32,693 bases of DNA, taken from contig CAZGDB010000021.1 in assembly GCA_964524705.1 (NCBI GenBank), forward strand, positions 1 to 32,693, given 5' to 3'. Below the pieces are notes generated by a model that made no database searches, was not told where the DNA came from, and worked only from the letters and a program-made list of their open reading frames with translations. Shown in pieces: positions 1-7,217 of the stretch. The DNA is from CAZGDB01 sp964524705. GTDB lineage: Bacteria > Pseudomonadota > Gammaproteobacteria > Berkiellales > Berkiellaceae. Both the position numbers and the translations under genes were made by a program. The number at the start of each line of letters is the position of its first letter. Position 1 is the stretch's first letter.

Positions 1-176
1 GAGACTCGTGCATAACAATAGGTGACTTTTTTAACTGGGGTAAAGTTTTTTTGTAGTTGGTTGCCTTGTGTCCGTTCATCAGGCGTCAGTAGCTTGTCTT
101 TGTCCCATCGACGCAAAGTGGTTGTGCTAACACCTAAAAATTAGACAGCGGCTTTGATAGAGAGGAACTTTGTCAT
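1..176 (-). pseudogene. IS607-family serine recombinase (TnpA), N-terminal remnant, cut by window edge
   Basis: Reading the minus strand from the ATG at 176-174 gives MTKFLSIKAAV, a TAA stop at 143-141, then FLGVSTTTLRRWDKDK in the same frame. This is the MerR-like helix-turn-helix of IS607-type transposon recombinases. The frame stays open to the window edge and ends KKVTYCYARV followed by a TC dinucleotide that must encode Ser, which is where the catalytic serine of the resolvase domain lies. The stop at codon 12 breaks the DNA-binding domain. The segment between the HTH and the resolvase domain is also shorter than usual: the expected GNHRRY stretch is reduced to GNQLQ. I read it as a decayed mobile-element gene. 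The family is confident; inactivity is inferred from the stop. The rest of the element, including any tnpB, would lie left of the window. Confidence 0.75.
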
Positions 177-188
177 AATGACTAATAT

Positions 189-216
189 TGTATAGGTTTA
201 GAGAAGTATTTGTCAA
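189..216 (-). promoter_or_regulatory. Promoter of the IS607-type recombinase remnant
   Basis: On the minus strand, TTGACA (216-211) is followed after 16 bp by TATACA (194-189). The predicted start of transcription lies only a few bases before the ATG at 176, so the leader would be very short, and no Shine-Dalgarno is seen. The promoter still looks intact although the gene carries a stop. Confidence 0.5.
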
Positions 217-310
217 ACAGCTCGAACCCCTTGTAGTGTTAGTTGTACTAAAACAAGCCTGATGAGTTAAGCTAGCCATCTGCAGTAATTAAAATATAGG
301 TATTGCTAAA

Positions 311-339
311 TTGACAGTGTGAGGCTGCTTTGTTAGAGT
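311..339 (+). promoter_or_regulatory. Promoter of tRNA-Val
   Basis: A perfect -35 TTGACA (311-316), a 17-bp spacer and a -10 TAGAGT (334-339) place transcription start near 346, about 9 bp before the mature tRNA 5' end. No separate strong promoter is evident in the 59 bp between the tRNA and thrS, so thrS may be partly read from here. Confidence 0.65.
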
Positions 340-354
340 CACACCCTGTACTTT

Positions 355-429
355 AGGCGCGTAGCTCAGTGGTAGAGCACCACCTTGACATGGTGGTGGT
401 CGGTGGTTCGATCCCACTCGCGCCTACCA
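355..429 (+). tRNA. tRNA-Val, anticodon GAC
   Basis: A complete cloverleaf can be folded. The acceptor arm is AGGCGCG (355-361) with CGCGCCT (419-425). The anticodon stem CCACC/GGTGG encloses loop TTGACAT, giving anticodon GAC. The T stem GGTGG/CCACT encloses TTCGATC. Discriminator A426 is followed by an encoded CCA (427-429). It decodes GUC and GUU valine codons. It lies directly upstream of thrS. Confidence 0.95.
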
Positions 430-488
430 GCTTCCTTTTACCCCATTAAATCCGTACACTATTGCAATACTTTTTGTAAGGGAAAACC

Positions 489-2450
489 ATGCTTACGATT
501 ACTTTACCCGATGGAACGCAACGCACGTATGAAGAAGCTACCGTAACACCGGGAATGGTCGCAGCCTCTATAGGCGCAGGATTAGCCAAAGCAGCCATTG
601 CTGCTGTCGTAGACGGAAAGTTGGTTGACTTAAGTTTTCCACTTACACAAAATGCACAGTTAAGAATTATTACTGCTAAAGATACAGAAGGCTTAGAAGT
701 GCTCCGGCACTCTTGTGCACACTTAATGGCACAAGCCGTACAGGCCTTACACCCTGAAGCACAGGTGACTATTGGCCCGGTGATTGAAGATGGGTTCTTT
801 TATGATTTTGCTTATGCGCGTCCCTTTACCCCTGAAGACTTAGAAGCTATTGAAAAAAAAATGCACAGTATTGCCGAACAAAATTTAGCAGTTTCTCGGG
901 AAGTATGGGAAAAAGACCAAGCCATTAAGTGGTTTAAAGAGAAGGGCGAACATTATAAGGTAGAAATTATTCAAGGGTTACCAGAAGGTGAACCCTTGAG
1001 TGTGTACAAGCAAGGCGACTTTTTAGATCTTTGCCGAGGCCCTCATATTCCCCACACTGGCCATTTAAAAGCCTTTAAGCTGTTAAAAGTAGCCGGTGCC
1101 TATTGGCGCGGTGATGCTAAGAATGCCATGCTCCAGCGTATTTATGGGACCGCTTGGGGTACCACTGGGGCGTTAGCTGATTATTTAAAACGTTTAGAAG
1201 AAGCAGAAAAACGTGATCATCGTAAGATCGCTAAAAAATTAGATTTATTTCATTTACAAGAAGATGCCCCTGGGATGATTTTCTGGCATCCAAATGGTTG
1301 GACTGTGTATCGTTTGATAGAACAGTATATGAGCGCACGCTTGGAAGAAACCGACTACGTACAAGTACGTACGCCACAAGTGATGGATCGTACGCTTTGG
1401 GAACAATCCGGACATTGGGAAATGTTTGGGAAAAATATGTTTACCGTACGTGCTCAGAGTGGGGATGAGAGTGAACGTAATTATGTGATTAAGCCAATGA
1501 ACTGTCCGTGTCACGTGCAGATTTTCAATCAAGGCTTAAAAAGTTATAGAGATTTACCTTTACGTATGGCCGAGTTTGGTTCTTGTCATCGTTATGAGCC
1601 TTCAGGTTCTTTGCATGGCATTATGCGTACCCGGCAGTTTGTGCAAGATGATGCGCATATTTTTTGTACCGAAGCGCAGATCACAGATGAAGCGTCTAAG
1701 TTTATTAACTTGTTACAAAGTGTTTATCAAGATTTTGGTTTTACAGAGTTACAAATCAAACTTTCAACACGCCCAGAACAACGCTTAGGCAGTGATGAGC
1801 TGTGGGATAAAGCTGAAGGTGCTTTAGCTCAGGCTCTAGTATCCGCAGGTCTGAGTTATGATTTACAGCCTGGTGAAGGGGCTTTTTATGGCCCCAAGAT
1901 TGAATTCTCCCTCAAAGATTGCATGGGACGTGTCTGGCAGTGCGGCACTTTACAGTTAGATTATGCGTTACCAGGGCGTTTAGGTGCTAGTTACATTGAT
2001 GAAGCTGGTCAAAAACAGGTACCTGTGATGTTGCATAGAGCAGCTTTAGGGTCTTTAGAGCGCTTCATTGGGATTTTAATTGAAGAAACTGCAGGGAACT
2101 TCCCGCTTTGGTTAGCGCCTGTACAGATATCAGTGTTGAATATCAGTGATAAACAGACGGAATATGTTAATTATGTAACTCAAGAATTAAAAAAACAAGG
2201 CTTCAGAGTTATAGCTGACTTGAGGAATGAGAAAATAGGGTTTAAAATCCGCGAGCACACCCTAAATAGGGTGCCTTTCTTATTAATTCTAGGGGATAAA
2301 GAAATGGCTTCCCACACTGTGTCTATCCGTACCCGTCAGGGTAAGGAACAAAGTGGGGTTACCCTGGAGAACTTTGTTAGCCATATGATTAAGTGCGTTG
2401 CTGCACGTGGCAAAAAATTAGAGCTGGAGGAAAGCGCGATTGTCGACTAA
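489..2450 (+). CDS. thrS: Threonine--tRNA ligase
   Basis: This cytoplasmic class II synthetase charges tRNA-Thr. The 653 residues show the full order: TGS domain (about 1-65), the editing domain with HSCAH (H74, H78) and a later LCRGPH, the class II catalytic core, and an anticodon-binding domain from about 550. Zinc ligands equivalent to those of E. coli are visible: C339 in MNCPC, H390 in QDDAH and H516 in MLHRA. The length is close to the E. coli enzyme (642) with a short C-terminal tail. The ATG is preceded by AAGGGA at 478-483. The gene is first in the thrS-infC-rpmI-rplT-pheST-ihfA block and its last codons overlap the infC start. E. coli ThrRS represses its own mRNA through a tRNA-like operator; I could not establish such a structure in the 59-bp leader. 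Confidence 0.97.
   Translation: MLTITLPDGTQRTYEEATVTPGMVAASIGAGLAKAAIAAVVDGKLVDLSFPLTQNAQLRIITAKDTEGLEVLRHSCAHLMAQAVQALHPEAQVTIGPVIEDGFFYDFAYARPFTPEDLEAIEKKMHSIAEQNLAVSREVWEKDQAIKWFKEKGEHYKVEIIQGLPEGEPLSVYKQGDFLDLCRGPHIPHTGHLKAFKLLKVAGAYWRGDAKNAMLQRIYGTAWGTTGALADYLKRLEEAEKRDHRKIAKKLDLFHLQEDAPGMIFWHPNGWTVYRLIEQYMSARLEETDYVQVRTPQVMDRTLWEQSGHWEMFGKNMFTVRAQSGDESERNYVIKPMNCPCHVQIFNQGLKSYRDLPLRMAEFGSCHRYEPSGSLHGIMRTRQFVQDDAHIFCTEAQITDEASKFINLLQSVYQDFGFTELQIKLSTRPEQRLGSDELWDKAEGALAQALVSAGLSYDLQPGEGAFYGPKIEFSLKDCMGRVWQCGTLQLDYALPGRLGASYIDEAGQKQVPVMLHRAALGSLERFIGILIEETAGNFPLWLAPVQISVLNISDKQTEYVNYVTQELKKQGFRVIADLRNEKIGFKIREHTLNRVPFLLILGDKEMASHTVSIRTRQGKEQSGVTLENFVSHMIKCVAARGKKLELEESAIVD
2426..2442 (+). 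promoter_or_regulatory. Ribosome binding site and TTG start of infC
   Basis: GGAGG (2426-2430) lies 9 bases before TTG (2440-2442), inside the 3' end of thrS. No ATG is available at this position. In known gammaproteobacteria infC also starts at a non-AUG codon (AUU in E. coli), which lets IF3 limit its own synthesis, so a rare start here fits that logic. Confidence 0.65.
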
Positions 2451-3063
2451 TACGACCCCACAAGCCCCTGTTAAACGCAGTAAAGGCGTACGCATGAATC
2501 AGCAGATCACAGCGCCCATGGTGCGCTTGGTCGATCCTGAAGGATTATTTAAAGGTCCCGATGGGCAGCCTGATCCCAATCAGGTAGGGGTAATGTCACG
2601 GTATGCAGCTTTAGAGAAAGCGCAGTCTATACAAAAAGATTTAGTGGAGATTCAGCCGAATGCAGAGCCACCAGTAGTCCGTATTATGGATTACGGTAAG
2701 TTTGTATTTGATGAGAAGAAAAAGGGCAAGCAAAAAGTTCAGAAAGCCCAAAAGTTAAAAGAATTAAAGTTTCGTCCGGTAACGGATGAAGGAGACTATA
2801 AGGTCAAATTACGCAACCTTATGGGCTTCTTAGAGCAAGGCGATAAAGTGAAAATTACTATTCGTTTTAGAGGACGTGAGATTGCTCACCAATCCTTGGG
2901 AACGGAAATGGCTGAACGCATCAAAAAAGATGTGGATAGTCTTGGGGTGATTGATCAAATGCCGCGCTTAGAGGGCCGACAGATTGTTATGGTGGTATCC
3001 CCACGTAAACTTGCTGTTGGTGCCAAAGAAAAAGTGAGTAAATCAGCAAAAAATGCGGAGTAA
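2440..3063 (+). CDS. infC: Translation initiation factor IF-3
   Basis: IF3 binds the 30S subunit, checks the start codon-initiator tRNA pairing and prevents premature 50S joining. The signature of the N-domain is clear (SRYAALEKAQ, EIQPNAEPPVVRIMDYGKF), followed by a lysine-rich linker and the C-domain (KFRPVTDEGDYKVKLRN, IRFRGREIAHQ). At 207 residues it is longer than the E. coli protein (180), because of a longer N-terminus, an insert after LVDPEG and a basic tail. The start is the TTG that overlaps the thrS stop region; starting at the internal ATG (about residue 19) would remove a stretch with no other RBS. rpmI begins 4 bp after the stop. Confidence 0.95.
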   Translation: MSTNTTPQAPVKRSKGVRMNQQITAPMVRLVDPEGLFKGPDGQPDPNQVGVMSRYAALEKAQSIQKDLVEIQPNAEPPVVRIMDYGKFVFDEKKKGKQKVQKAQKLKELKFRPVTDEGDYKVKLRNLMGFLEQGDKVKITIRFRGREIAHQSLGTEMAERIKKDVDSLGVIDQMPRLEGRQIVMVVSPRKLAVGAKEKVSKSAKNAE

Positions 3064-3066
3064 TGA

Positions 3067-3273
3067 ATGGCGAAGAACAAGTTGAAGACCAACAAAAGTG
3101 CTGCCAAGCGCTTTAAGGTCACTGCAAGTGGGAAAGTACGTTTTCGTAGAGCGACCCGAGCTCACCACATTAACAAAAAAGGAACTACCAAGCACGCACG
3201 TCAAGGGCGTACTAATGGGGTTATGAAAGACTGTGACGCACCAGGCGTTCTCAGATTGTTAGCAGGATCATAA
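3067..3273 (+). CDS. rpmI: 50S ribosomal protein L35
   Basis: This is a small, very basic protein of 68 residues beginning MAKNKLKTNKSAAKRFKVTA, matching the L35 signature (K-T-x-x-[GS]-AAKRF-K). It carries the internal RRATRAHHINKK segment in place of the family's usual HxLxKK. It sits between infC and rplT, the universal arrangement. A GGAG at 3057-3060, within the infC end, serves as RBS. In E. coli, L20 represses this gene and its neighbour through an mRNA structure; I have not identified that structure here. Confidence 0.95.
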   Translation: MAKNKLKTNKSAAKRFKVTASGKVRFRRATRAHHINKKGTTKHARQGRTNGVMKDCDAPGVLRLLAGS

Positions 3274-3285
3274 AGGAGCAGTACT

Positions 3286-3654
3286 ATGGCACGTGTTAGT
3301 CGTGGTGTGACCAGTCATAAGCGTCACAAAAAAGTTTTAGAAGCAGCTAAAGGTTATTACGGCGCCCGTAGTCGTTTAATCAAAACGGCACGTCAGGCGG
3401 TTTTAAAAGCTGGCCAATATGCTTATCGTGATAGAAAGCAACGTAAGCGTCAATTTAGATCTTTGTGGATTGTACGTATTAACGCAGCAGCACGTGCAGC
3501 AGGTTTATCCTACAGCCGTTTGATTGCAGGCATGAACAAAGCACAGATCGAAGTGAACCGTAAATGGTTATCTGACTTAGCGATTTTTGATAACGCTGCA
3601 TTTGTAGCGATAGCAGAAAGAGCCAAAGAAGCTTTAGCAGCTACTGCAAAATAA
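3286..3654 (+). CDS. rplT: 50S ribosomal protein L20
   Basis: This 122-residue basic protein binds 23S rRNA early in 50S assembly. The N-terminal MARVSRGVTSHKRHKKVLEA and the YGARSRLIKTARQAV and YRDRKQRKRQFRSLWI blocks are typical of L20. It is preceded by AAGGAG (3272-3277) with good spacing to the ATG. It lies 12 bp after rpmI and 13 bp before pheS, so the ribosomal and synthetase genes are probably one transcript. Confidence 0.97.
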   Translation: MARVSRGVTSHKRHKKVLEAAKGYYGARSRLIKTARQAVLKAGQYAYRDRKQRKRQFRSLWIVRINAAARAAGLSYSRLIAGMNKAQIEVNRKWLSDLAIFDNAAFVAIAERAKEALAATAK

Positions 3655-3667
3655 GCTGAGGGGCCTC

Positions 3668-4681
3668 ATGGATGAAACGCTGATTTTACAGCAGGCCTTA
3701 GATCGGATCCATCAAGCGCAGAAAATCGCTGCGCTTGATGTGGTCAAGTCTGAATATTTAGGCAAACAAGGGATTATTGGACAAGCTTTAAAAGCCTTAT
3801 CCTCCTTATCCATAGAAGAAAAAAAAGCCAAGGGACAATCCCTGAATAGCGTGAAGCAAGCTATTGAACAGGCCTATTTTGAAAAACAACAAATCTTAAA
3901 AGAAGCCGCGCAATTAGCAGCCTACCAAAAACAAGCTGTCGATGTGACTTTGCCAGGGCGTGGCGTAGAGCAGGGGCGTTTGCATCCTATTACTTTAACG
4001 CAAAAGCGCATGGTACAAATTTTTAGAGAAGCGGGTTTTAGTATTTGGGAAGGGCCTGAGCGCGAGACTGATTTTTACAATTTTACGGCTTTAAATATTC
4101 CTGAAGGACACCCTGCACGTGCGATGCAGGATACCTTTTATTTTGGGGATGGACATTTATTACGTACGCATACCTCTGGGGTTCAGATCAGAGCCTTAGA
4201 AACACAAAAACCCCCTTTACGAATAGTAGCACCTGGTCGTGTGTTTAGGCGCGATGAGATGGATATGACACATACTCCGATGTTCCATCAACTTGAAGGG
4301 TTGATGATTGATGAACATATTTCATTAGCGGATTTAAAGGGCGTACTGCATCAATTTTTACAAGCATTTTTTGAGCGGCCTATAGAGACTCGTTTTAGGT
4401 CTTCTTATTTTCCGTTTACAGAACCTTCCTTAGAAGTAGATATCTCTTGTGTGCATTGTAATAAAAAGGGTTGTCGTTTTTGCAAGGGCACAGGGTTTGT
4501 AGAACTCTTTGGGTGTGGCATGGTGCATCCTAATGTGTTGCAGAGTGTCGGGATAGATCCTGAAAAATATCAAGGGTTTGCCTTTGGCATGGGGATCGAC
4601 AGGTTTTGTTTATTGCGGTATGGCATTGACGATCTGAGATGGTGTTTTCAGAACGATCTGTCCTTTTTACAACAGTTTTAA
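3668..4681 (+). CDS. pheS: Phenylalanine--tRNA ligase alpha subunit
   Basis: This is the catalytic subunit of the alpha2-beta2 PheRS. The 337 residues comprise an N-terminal coiled coil (1-90), then the class II core: LPGRG and HPITLTQ, motif 2 around RVFRRDEMDMTHTPMFHQLEG, and motif 3 FGMGIDRFCLLRYGIDDLR near the end. A four-cysteine insert, CVHCNKKGCRFCKGTG, occurs before the conserved GCGMVHPNVL; this Zn-ribbon-like variant is known in many bacterial PheS chains although E. coli lacks it. No pheL-type attenuator leader is seen: only 13 bp separate it from rplT. Confidence 0.97.
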   Translation: MDETLILQQALDRIHQAQKIAALDVVKSEYLGKQGIIGQALKALSSLSIEEKKAKGQSLNSVKQAIEQAYFEKQQILKEAAQLAAYQKQAVDVTLPGRGVEQGRLHPITLTQKRMVQIFREAGFSIWEGPERETDFYNFTALNIPEGHPARAMQDTFYFGDGHLLRTHTSGVQIRALETQKPPLRIVAPGRVFRRDEMDMTHTPMFHQLEGLMIDEHISLADLKGVLHQFLQAFFERPIETRFRSSYFPFTEPSLEVDISCVHCNKKGCRFCKGTGFVELFGCGMVHPNVLQSVGIDPEKYQGFAFGMGIDRFCLLRYGIDDLRWCFQNDLSFLQQF

Positions 4682-4702
4682 ACTCAAGGCTAGGGGCGTT
4701 AT

Positions 4703-6730
4703 ATGCAGGCAGATCTCACATGGTTGCAAGACTGGGTTACGATACAAGATCCACTTGCTGTCTTTGCACAAATGACCGATTTAGGGTTGGAACTGGAATC
4801 CTTTGATCCTAAAAGCCAAGCTTTTGAATTTAGTGTGACCCCAAACCGTGGCGATTGTTTGAGTGTCTTAGGGTTGGCGCGAGAAGCTGCCTTAGCACAA
4901 GGCTTACCTATTCCAGCGGCACCTGCTTTACAAAAGATTACGGCTAGTTTTGAGACCAAGGTGCGATTAGATATAGATCCTACGATTGCCACCCAATATT
5001 ATGGTTGCTCTCTGAAAGGGGTGAATAACCAAAAACCTACGCCTGCTTTTATACAACAACGCTTAGCAGTTGCAGGTTTGCGTTCAGTTTCTTTAGTGGT
5101 GGATGTGCTGAACTATGTGTTAGTAGAGTTAGGTCAGCCCATGCATGCTTTTGCAGCAGCAGGGGTGGGCGATACATTAACTATTAGAGCAGCCATGGCA
5201 GCGGAGACTGTGGTTTTACTAGATGGTAAAACTTATACCTTAGAAGCAGGTATGCCGGTTATTACGAATAGCAAAGAGATTATTGCTTTGGCTGGTGTGA
5301 TGGGTTCTGAGTCATCTAAAGCTTTGCCTGAAACCCAAGATTTCTTTTTAGAAAGCGCTAACTTCTCTATGAAGGCAATCGGTGGGGTAGGACGTAAGTT
5401 ACAACTTCATACCGATGGCGGTATGCGCTTTGAGCGTGGTGTAGATCCTGCCTTAGCACCTATTGCCTTAGCACGAGCGGTAGCGTTGATTTTAGAGCAT
5501 GGAGGTGGAGAAGCTGGGAGCGTGGTATCTCATAGTACGCCTATTGTTGCCCATACCATTGCGATTACGCCTACTAAGGTAAACCGTATTTTAGGAACTA
5601 AATTTACGACTAAAGATTTAGAGCGTCTATTACAAAAATTAAACTTTGGTTGTGTTACTAAAGATGAGGGCTGTACTGTAACGATACCGAGTTATCGTAC
5701 CGATGTACGCATGCCCATAGACTTGGTAGAAGAGTTTGCACGGGTTGAGGGGATTAATAATTTACCTGTTACCTTGCCACAGGTGCCTTGTGCCTTAACT
5801 ACCATTTCTCAATATCGTTTATCAGATTTAGATTTTAAAGAACGCTGTGTAGATTTGGCTTTACAAGAAGTAATGACCTATAGTTTTTCACAAAACAGTA
5901 TCCAGTCTCCCGTTGTTACTCATGATGCTTTACCACTCTTAAATCCTTTGGCACAAGGAATGTCCGTTATGCGGGCAAGTCTGTTACCTGGGATGTTGAG
6001 TGCGGTACATGACAATCAAGTCAGACAGCATGCGCGTTTAAGATTTTTTGAAGTGGGAACGGTGTTTTTACCGGAAGGCAACCTTTGGCGGGAAGAACGC
6101 CAGTTAGCCATCGTTTTAAGTGGCGCTGCAGAGCCCCCGCAATGGATGAGCCCAGAGCGCAAAGTAGATTTTTTTGATATCAAAGGGATTGTGAGTCAAG
6201 TATTAGGTTTAACACGTGGTGTATTTAGTTTTGTGACCGATGATTTAGCGCCCTGGATTTATCCAGGCCAAGGAGCCCGTATCTTGGATAGTCAGGGACG
6301 TTGTGTGGGGCAGGTTGGGGTGATGGCACCACAACATTTAAACGACGCTGAAGTAAAAGGTCCAGTGGTTGCTGCTGTCTTAACTTTAGATGTTTTGAAA
6401 GATAAGGTTGATTCTCCATTCCATGGCGTACGACGTTTTCCATCTATGCAAAGGGACTTAGCTTTAATTGTACCGCGTAGCGTGAGCTATGGAGCCTTAC
6501 AGGCTGACATGGTGCGGCAATTAGGTGATTTGTGTACAGATGTAGTGTTATTTGATTTGTACCAAGGGGCAGGGTTACCCGAAGATACGCGCAGCTTGGC
6601 TTTGCGTTTGAATTTTAATCATCCTGCACGTACGCTTCAAGAGACAGAAGTAGAAGAAAAAATTACAGCTTTGTTGCAGTATTTAGAGCAGACGCATCAA
6701 GTAGTCTTACGACAGGCGGTGACTGTATGA
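4703..6730 (+). CDS. pheT: Phenylalanine--tRNA ligase beta subunit lacking the N-terminal tRNA-binding domain
   Basis: This is the beta subunit of PheRS, giving tRNA binding and editing of Tyr-tRNA-Phe. Recognisable parts in order are the N-terminal strand-helix (1-34, TWLQDWV and DLGLELESF), the B1 continuation FEFSVTPNRGDCL (41-53), the B3/B4 editing domain with VVDVLNYVLVELGQPMHAF, B5 with LVEEFARVEG, the catalytic-like core, and the C-terminal ferredoxin-fold anticodon-binding domain (from about 572, RRFPSMQRDLALIV). The chain is 675 residues against about 795 in E. coli. The whole shortfall is a clean absence of the EMAP/OB tRNA-binding domain that normally sits between residues corresponding to 35 and 41. 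The frame is intact and the rest is well conserved, so this looks like a genuine domain loss. It overlaps ihfA by 4 bp. Confidence 0.95.
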   Translation: MQADLTWLQDWVTIQDPLAVFAQMTDLGLELESFDPKSQAFEFSVTPNRGDCLSVLGLAREAALAQGLPIPAAPALQKITASFETKVRLDIDPTIATQYYGCSLKGVNNQKPTPAFIQQRLAVAGLRSVSLVVDVLNYVLVELGQPMHAFAAAGVGDTLTIRAAMAAETVVLLDGKTYTLEAGMPVITNSKEIIALAGVMGSESSKALPETQDFFLESANFSMKAIGGVGRKLQLHTDGGMRFERGVDPALAPIALARAVALILEHGGGEAGSVVSHSTPIVAHTIAITPTKVNRILGTKFTTKDLERLLQKLNFGCVTKDEGCTVTIPSYRTDVRMPIDLVEEFARVEGINNLPVTLPQVPCALTTISQYRLSDLDFKERCVDLALQEVMTYSFSQNSIQSPVVTHDALPLLNPLAQGMSVMRASLLPGMLSAVHDNQVRQHARLRFFEVGTVFLPEGNLWREERQLAIVLSGAAEPPQWMSPERKVDFFDIKGIVSQVLGLTRGVFSFVTDDLAPWIYPGQGARILDSQGRCVGQVGVMAPQHLNDAEVKGPVVAAVLTLDVLKDKVDSPFHGVRRFPSMQRDLALIVPRSVSYGALQADMVRQLGDLCTDVVLFDLYQGAGLPEDTRSLALRLNFNHPARTLQETEVEEKITALLQYLEQTHQVVLRQAVTV

Positions 6731-7029
6731 CCTTAACACGTGCCAGCTTAGCAGAAAAGTTAGCTTTAGAGCTCGGTATTGATGAGCGTCGTGCTTATCG
6801 TTGGGTCGGGATTATCCTGGATGAAATGGTGGCTGTGCTCCAAGAAGGCGAAAATCTTGAGTTGTCAGGCTTAGGAAACTTTGAGGTCCGACATAAAGCA
6901 GAGCGCCCTGGGTTGAACCCTAAAACCCTTGAAAAGGTAATGGTGAGTGCCCGTTCGGTGATTGTATTTAAGTGTGGTAAGAAACTTAAAACTGCATTGC
7001 AAGCACAGCTTGAGCCTATTTCCAGTTGA
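6727..7029 (+). CDS. ihfA: Integration host factor alpha subunit
   Basis: IHF-alpha is a 100-residue nucleoid protein that bends DNA as a heterodimer with IHF-beta. The HU/IHF fold is clear: TRASLAEKLA at the N-terminus, LSGLGNFEVRHKAERPGLNPKT across the beta-arm with the intercalating proline in LNPKT, and ARSVIVFKCGKKLK near the end. Its ATG overlaps the pheT stop (ATGA), implying translational coupling, and pheT-ihfA is the standard gammaproteobacterial order. The merR-like gene often found between ihfA and tRNA-Pro in relatives is absent. Confidence 0.93.
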   Translation: MTLTRASLAEKLALELGIDERRAYRWVGIILDEMVAVLQEGENLELSGLGNFEVRHKAERPGLNPKTLEKVMVSARSVIVFKCGKKLKTALQAQLEPISS

Positions 7030-7054
7030 CTCCCTACTAAAGCAGGCGTATAAA
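7026..7054 (+). promoter_or_regulatory. Promoter of tRNA-Pro
   Basis: TTGACT (7026-7031), 17 bp, TATAAA (7049-7054) form a near-consensus sigma-70 promoter. The -35 element overlaps the ihfA stop codon. Predicted start is near 7061, about 5 bp before the tRNA. Confidence 0.7.
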
Positions 7055-7065
7055 ACATTGGTCGT

Positions 7066-7142
7066 CGGGGCGTAGCGCAGCCTGGTAGCGCACATGCATG
7101 GGGTGCATGGGGTCAGAGGTTCAAATCCTCTCGTCCCGACCA
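7066..7142 (+). tRNA. tRNA-Pro, anticodon GGG
   Basis: The cloverleaf is complete: acceptor CGGGGCG with CGTCCCG (one G-T pair), D arm GCGCAGCCTGGTAGCGC, anticodon stem CATGC/GCATG around ATGGGGT (anticodon GGG), T stem AGAGG/CCTCT around TTCAAAT, and encoded CCA at 7140-7142. A run of seven T (7145-7151) just after the CCA may act as a simple terminator with the acceptor stem. It decodes CCC and CCU. Confidence 0.95.
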
Positions 7143-7217
7143 TATTTTTTTGCTTACTTGCACAAATTCTCACTACTCTCTAAGCTAAAAGAAGCGCTCC
7201 GTGTTTGAGGTATAAGT

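Noticed and set aside
236..253. GTTAGTTGTACTAAAA resembling Ter GTTGTAACTAAA
   Set aside because: One base is missing in the core and it lies 9 kb from the Tus-like gene; too weak without a genome-wide site pattern.
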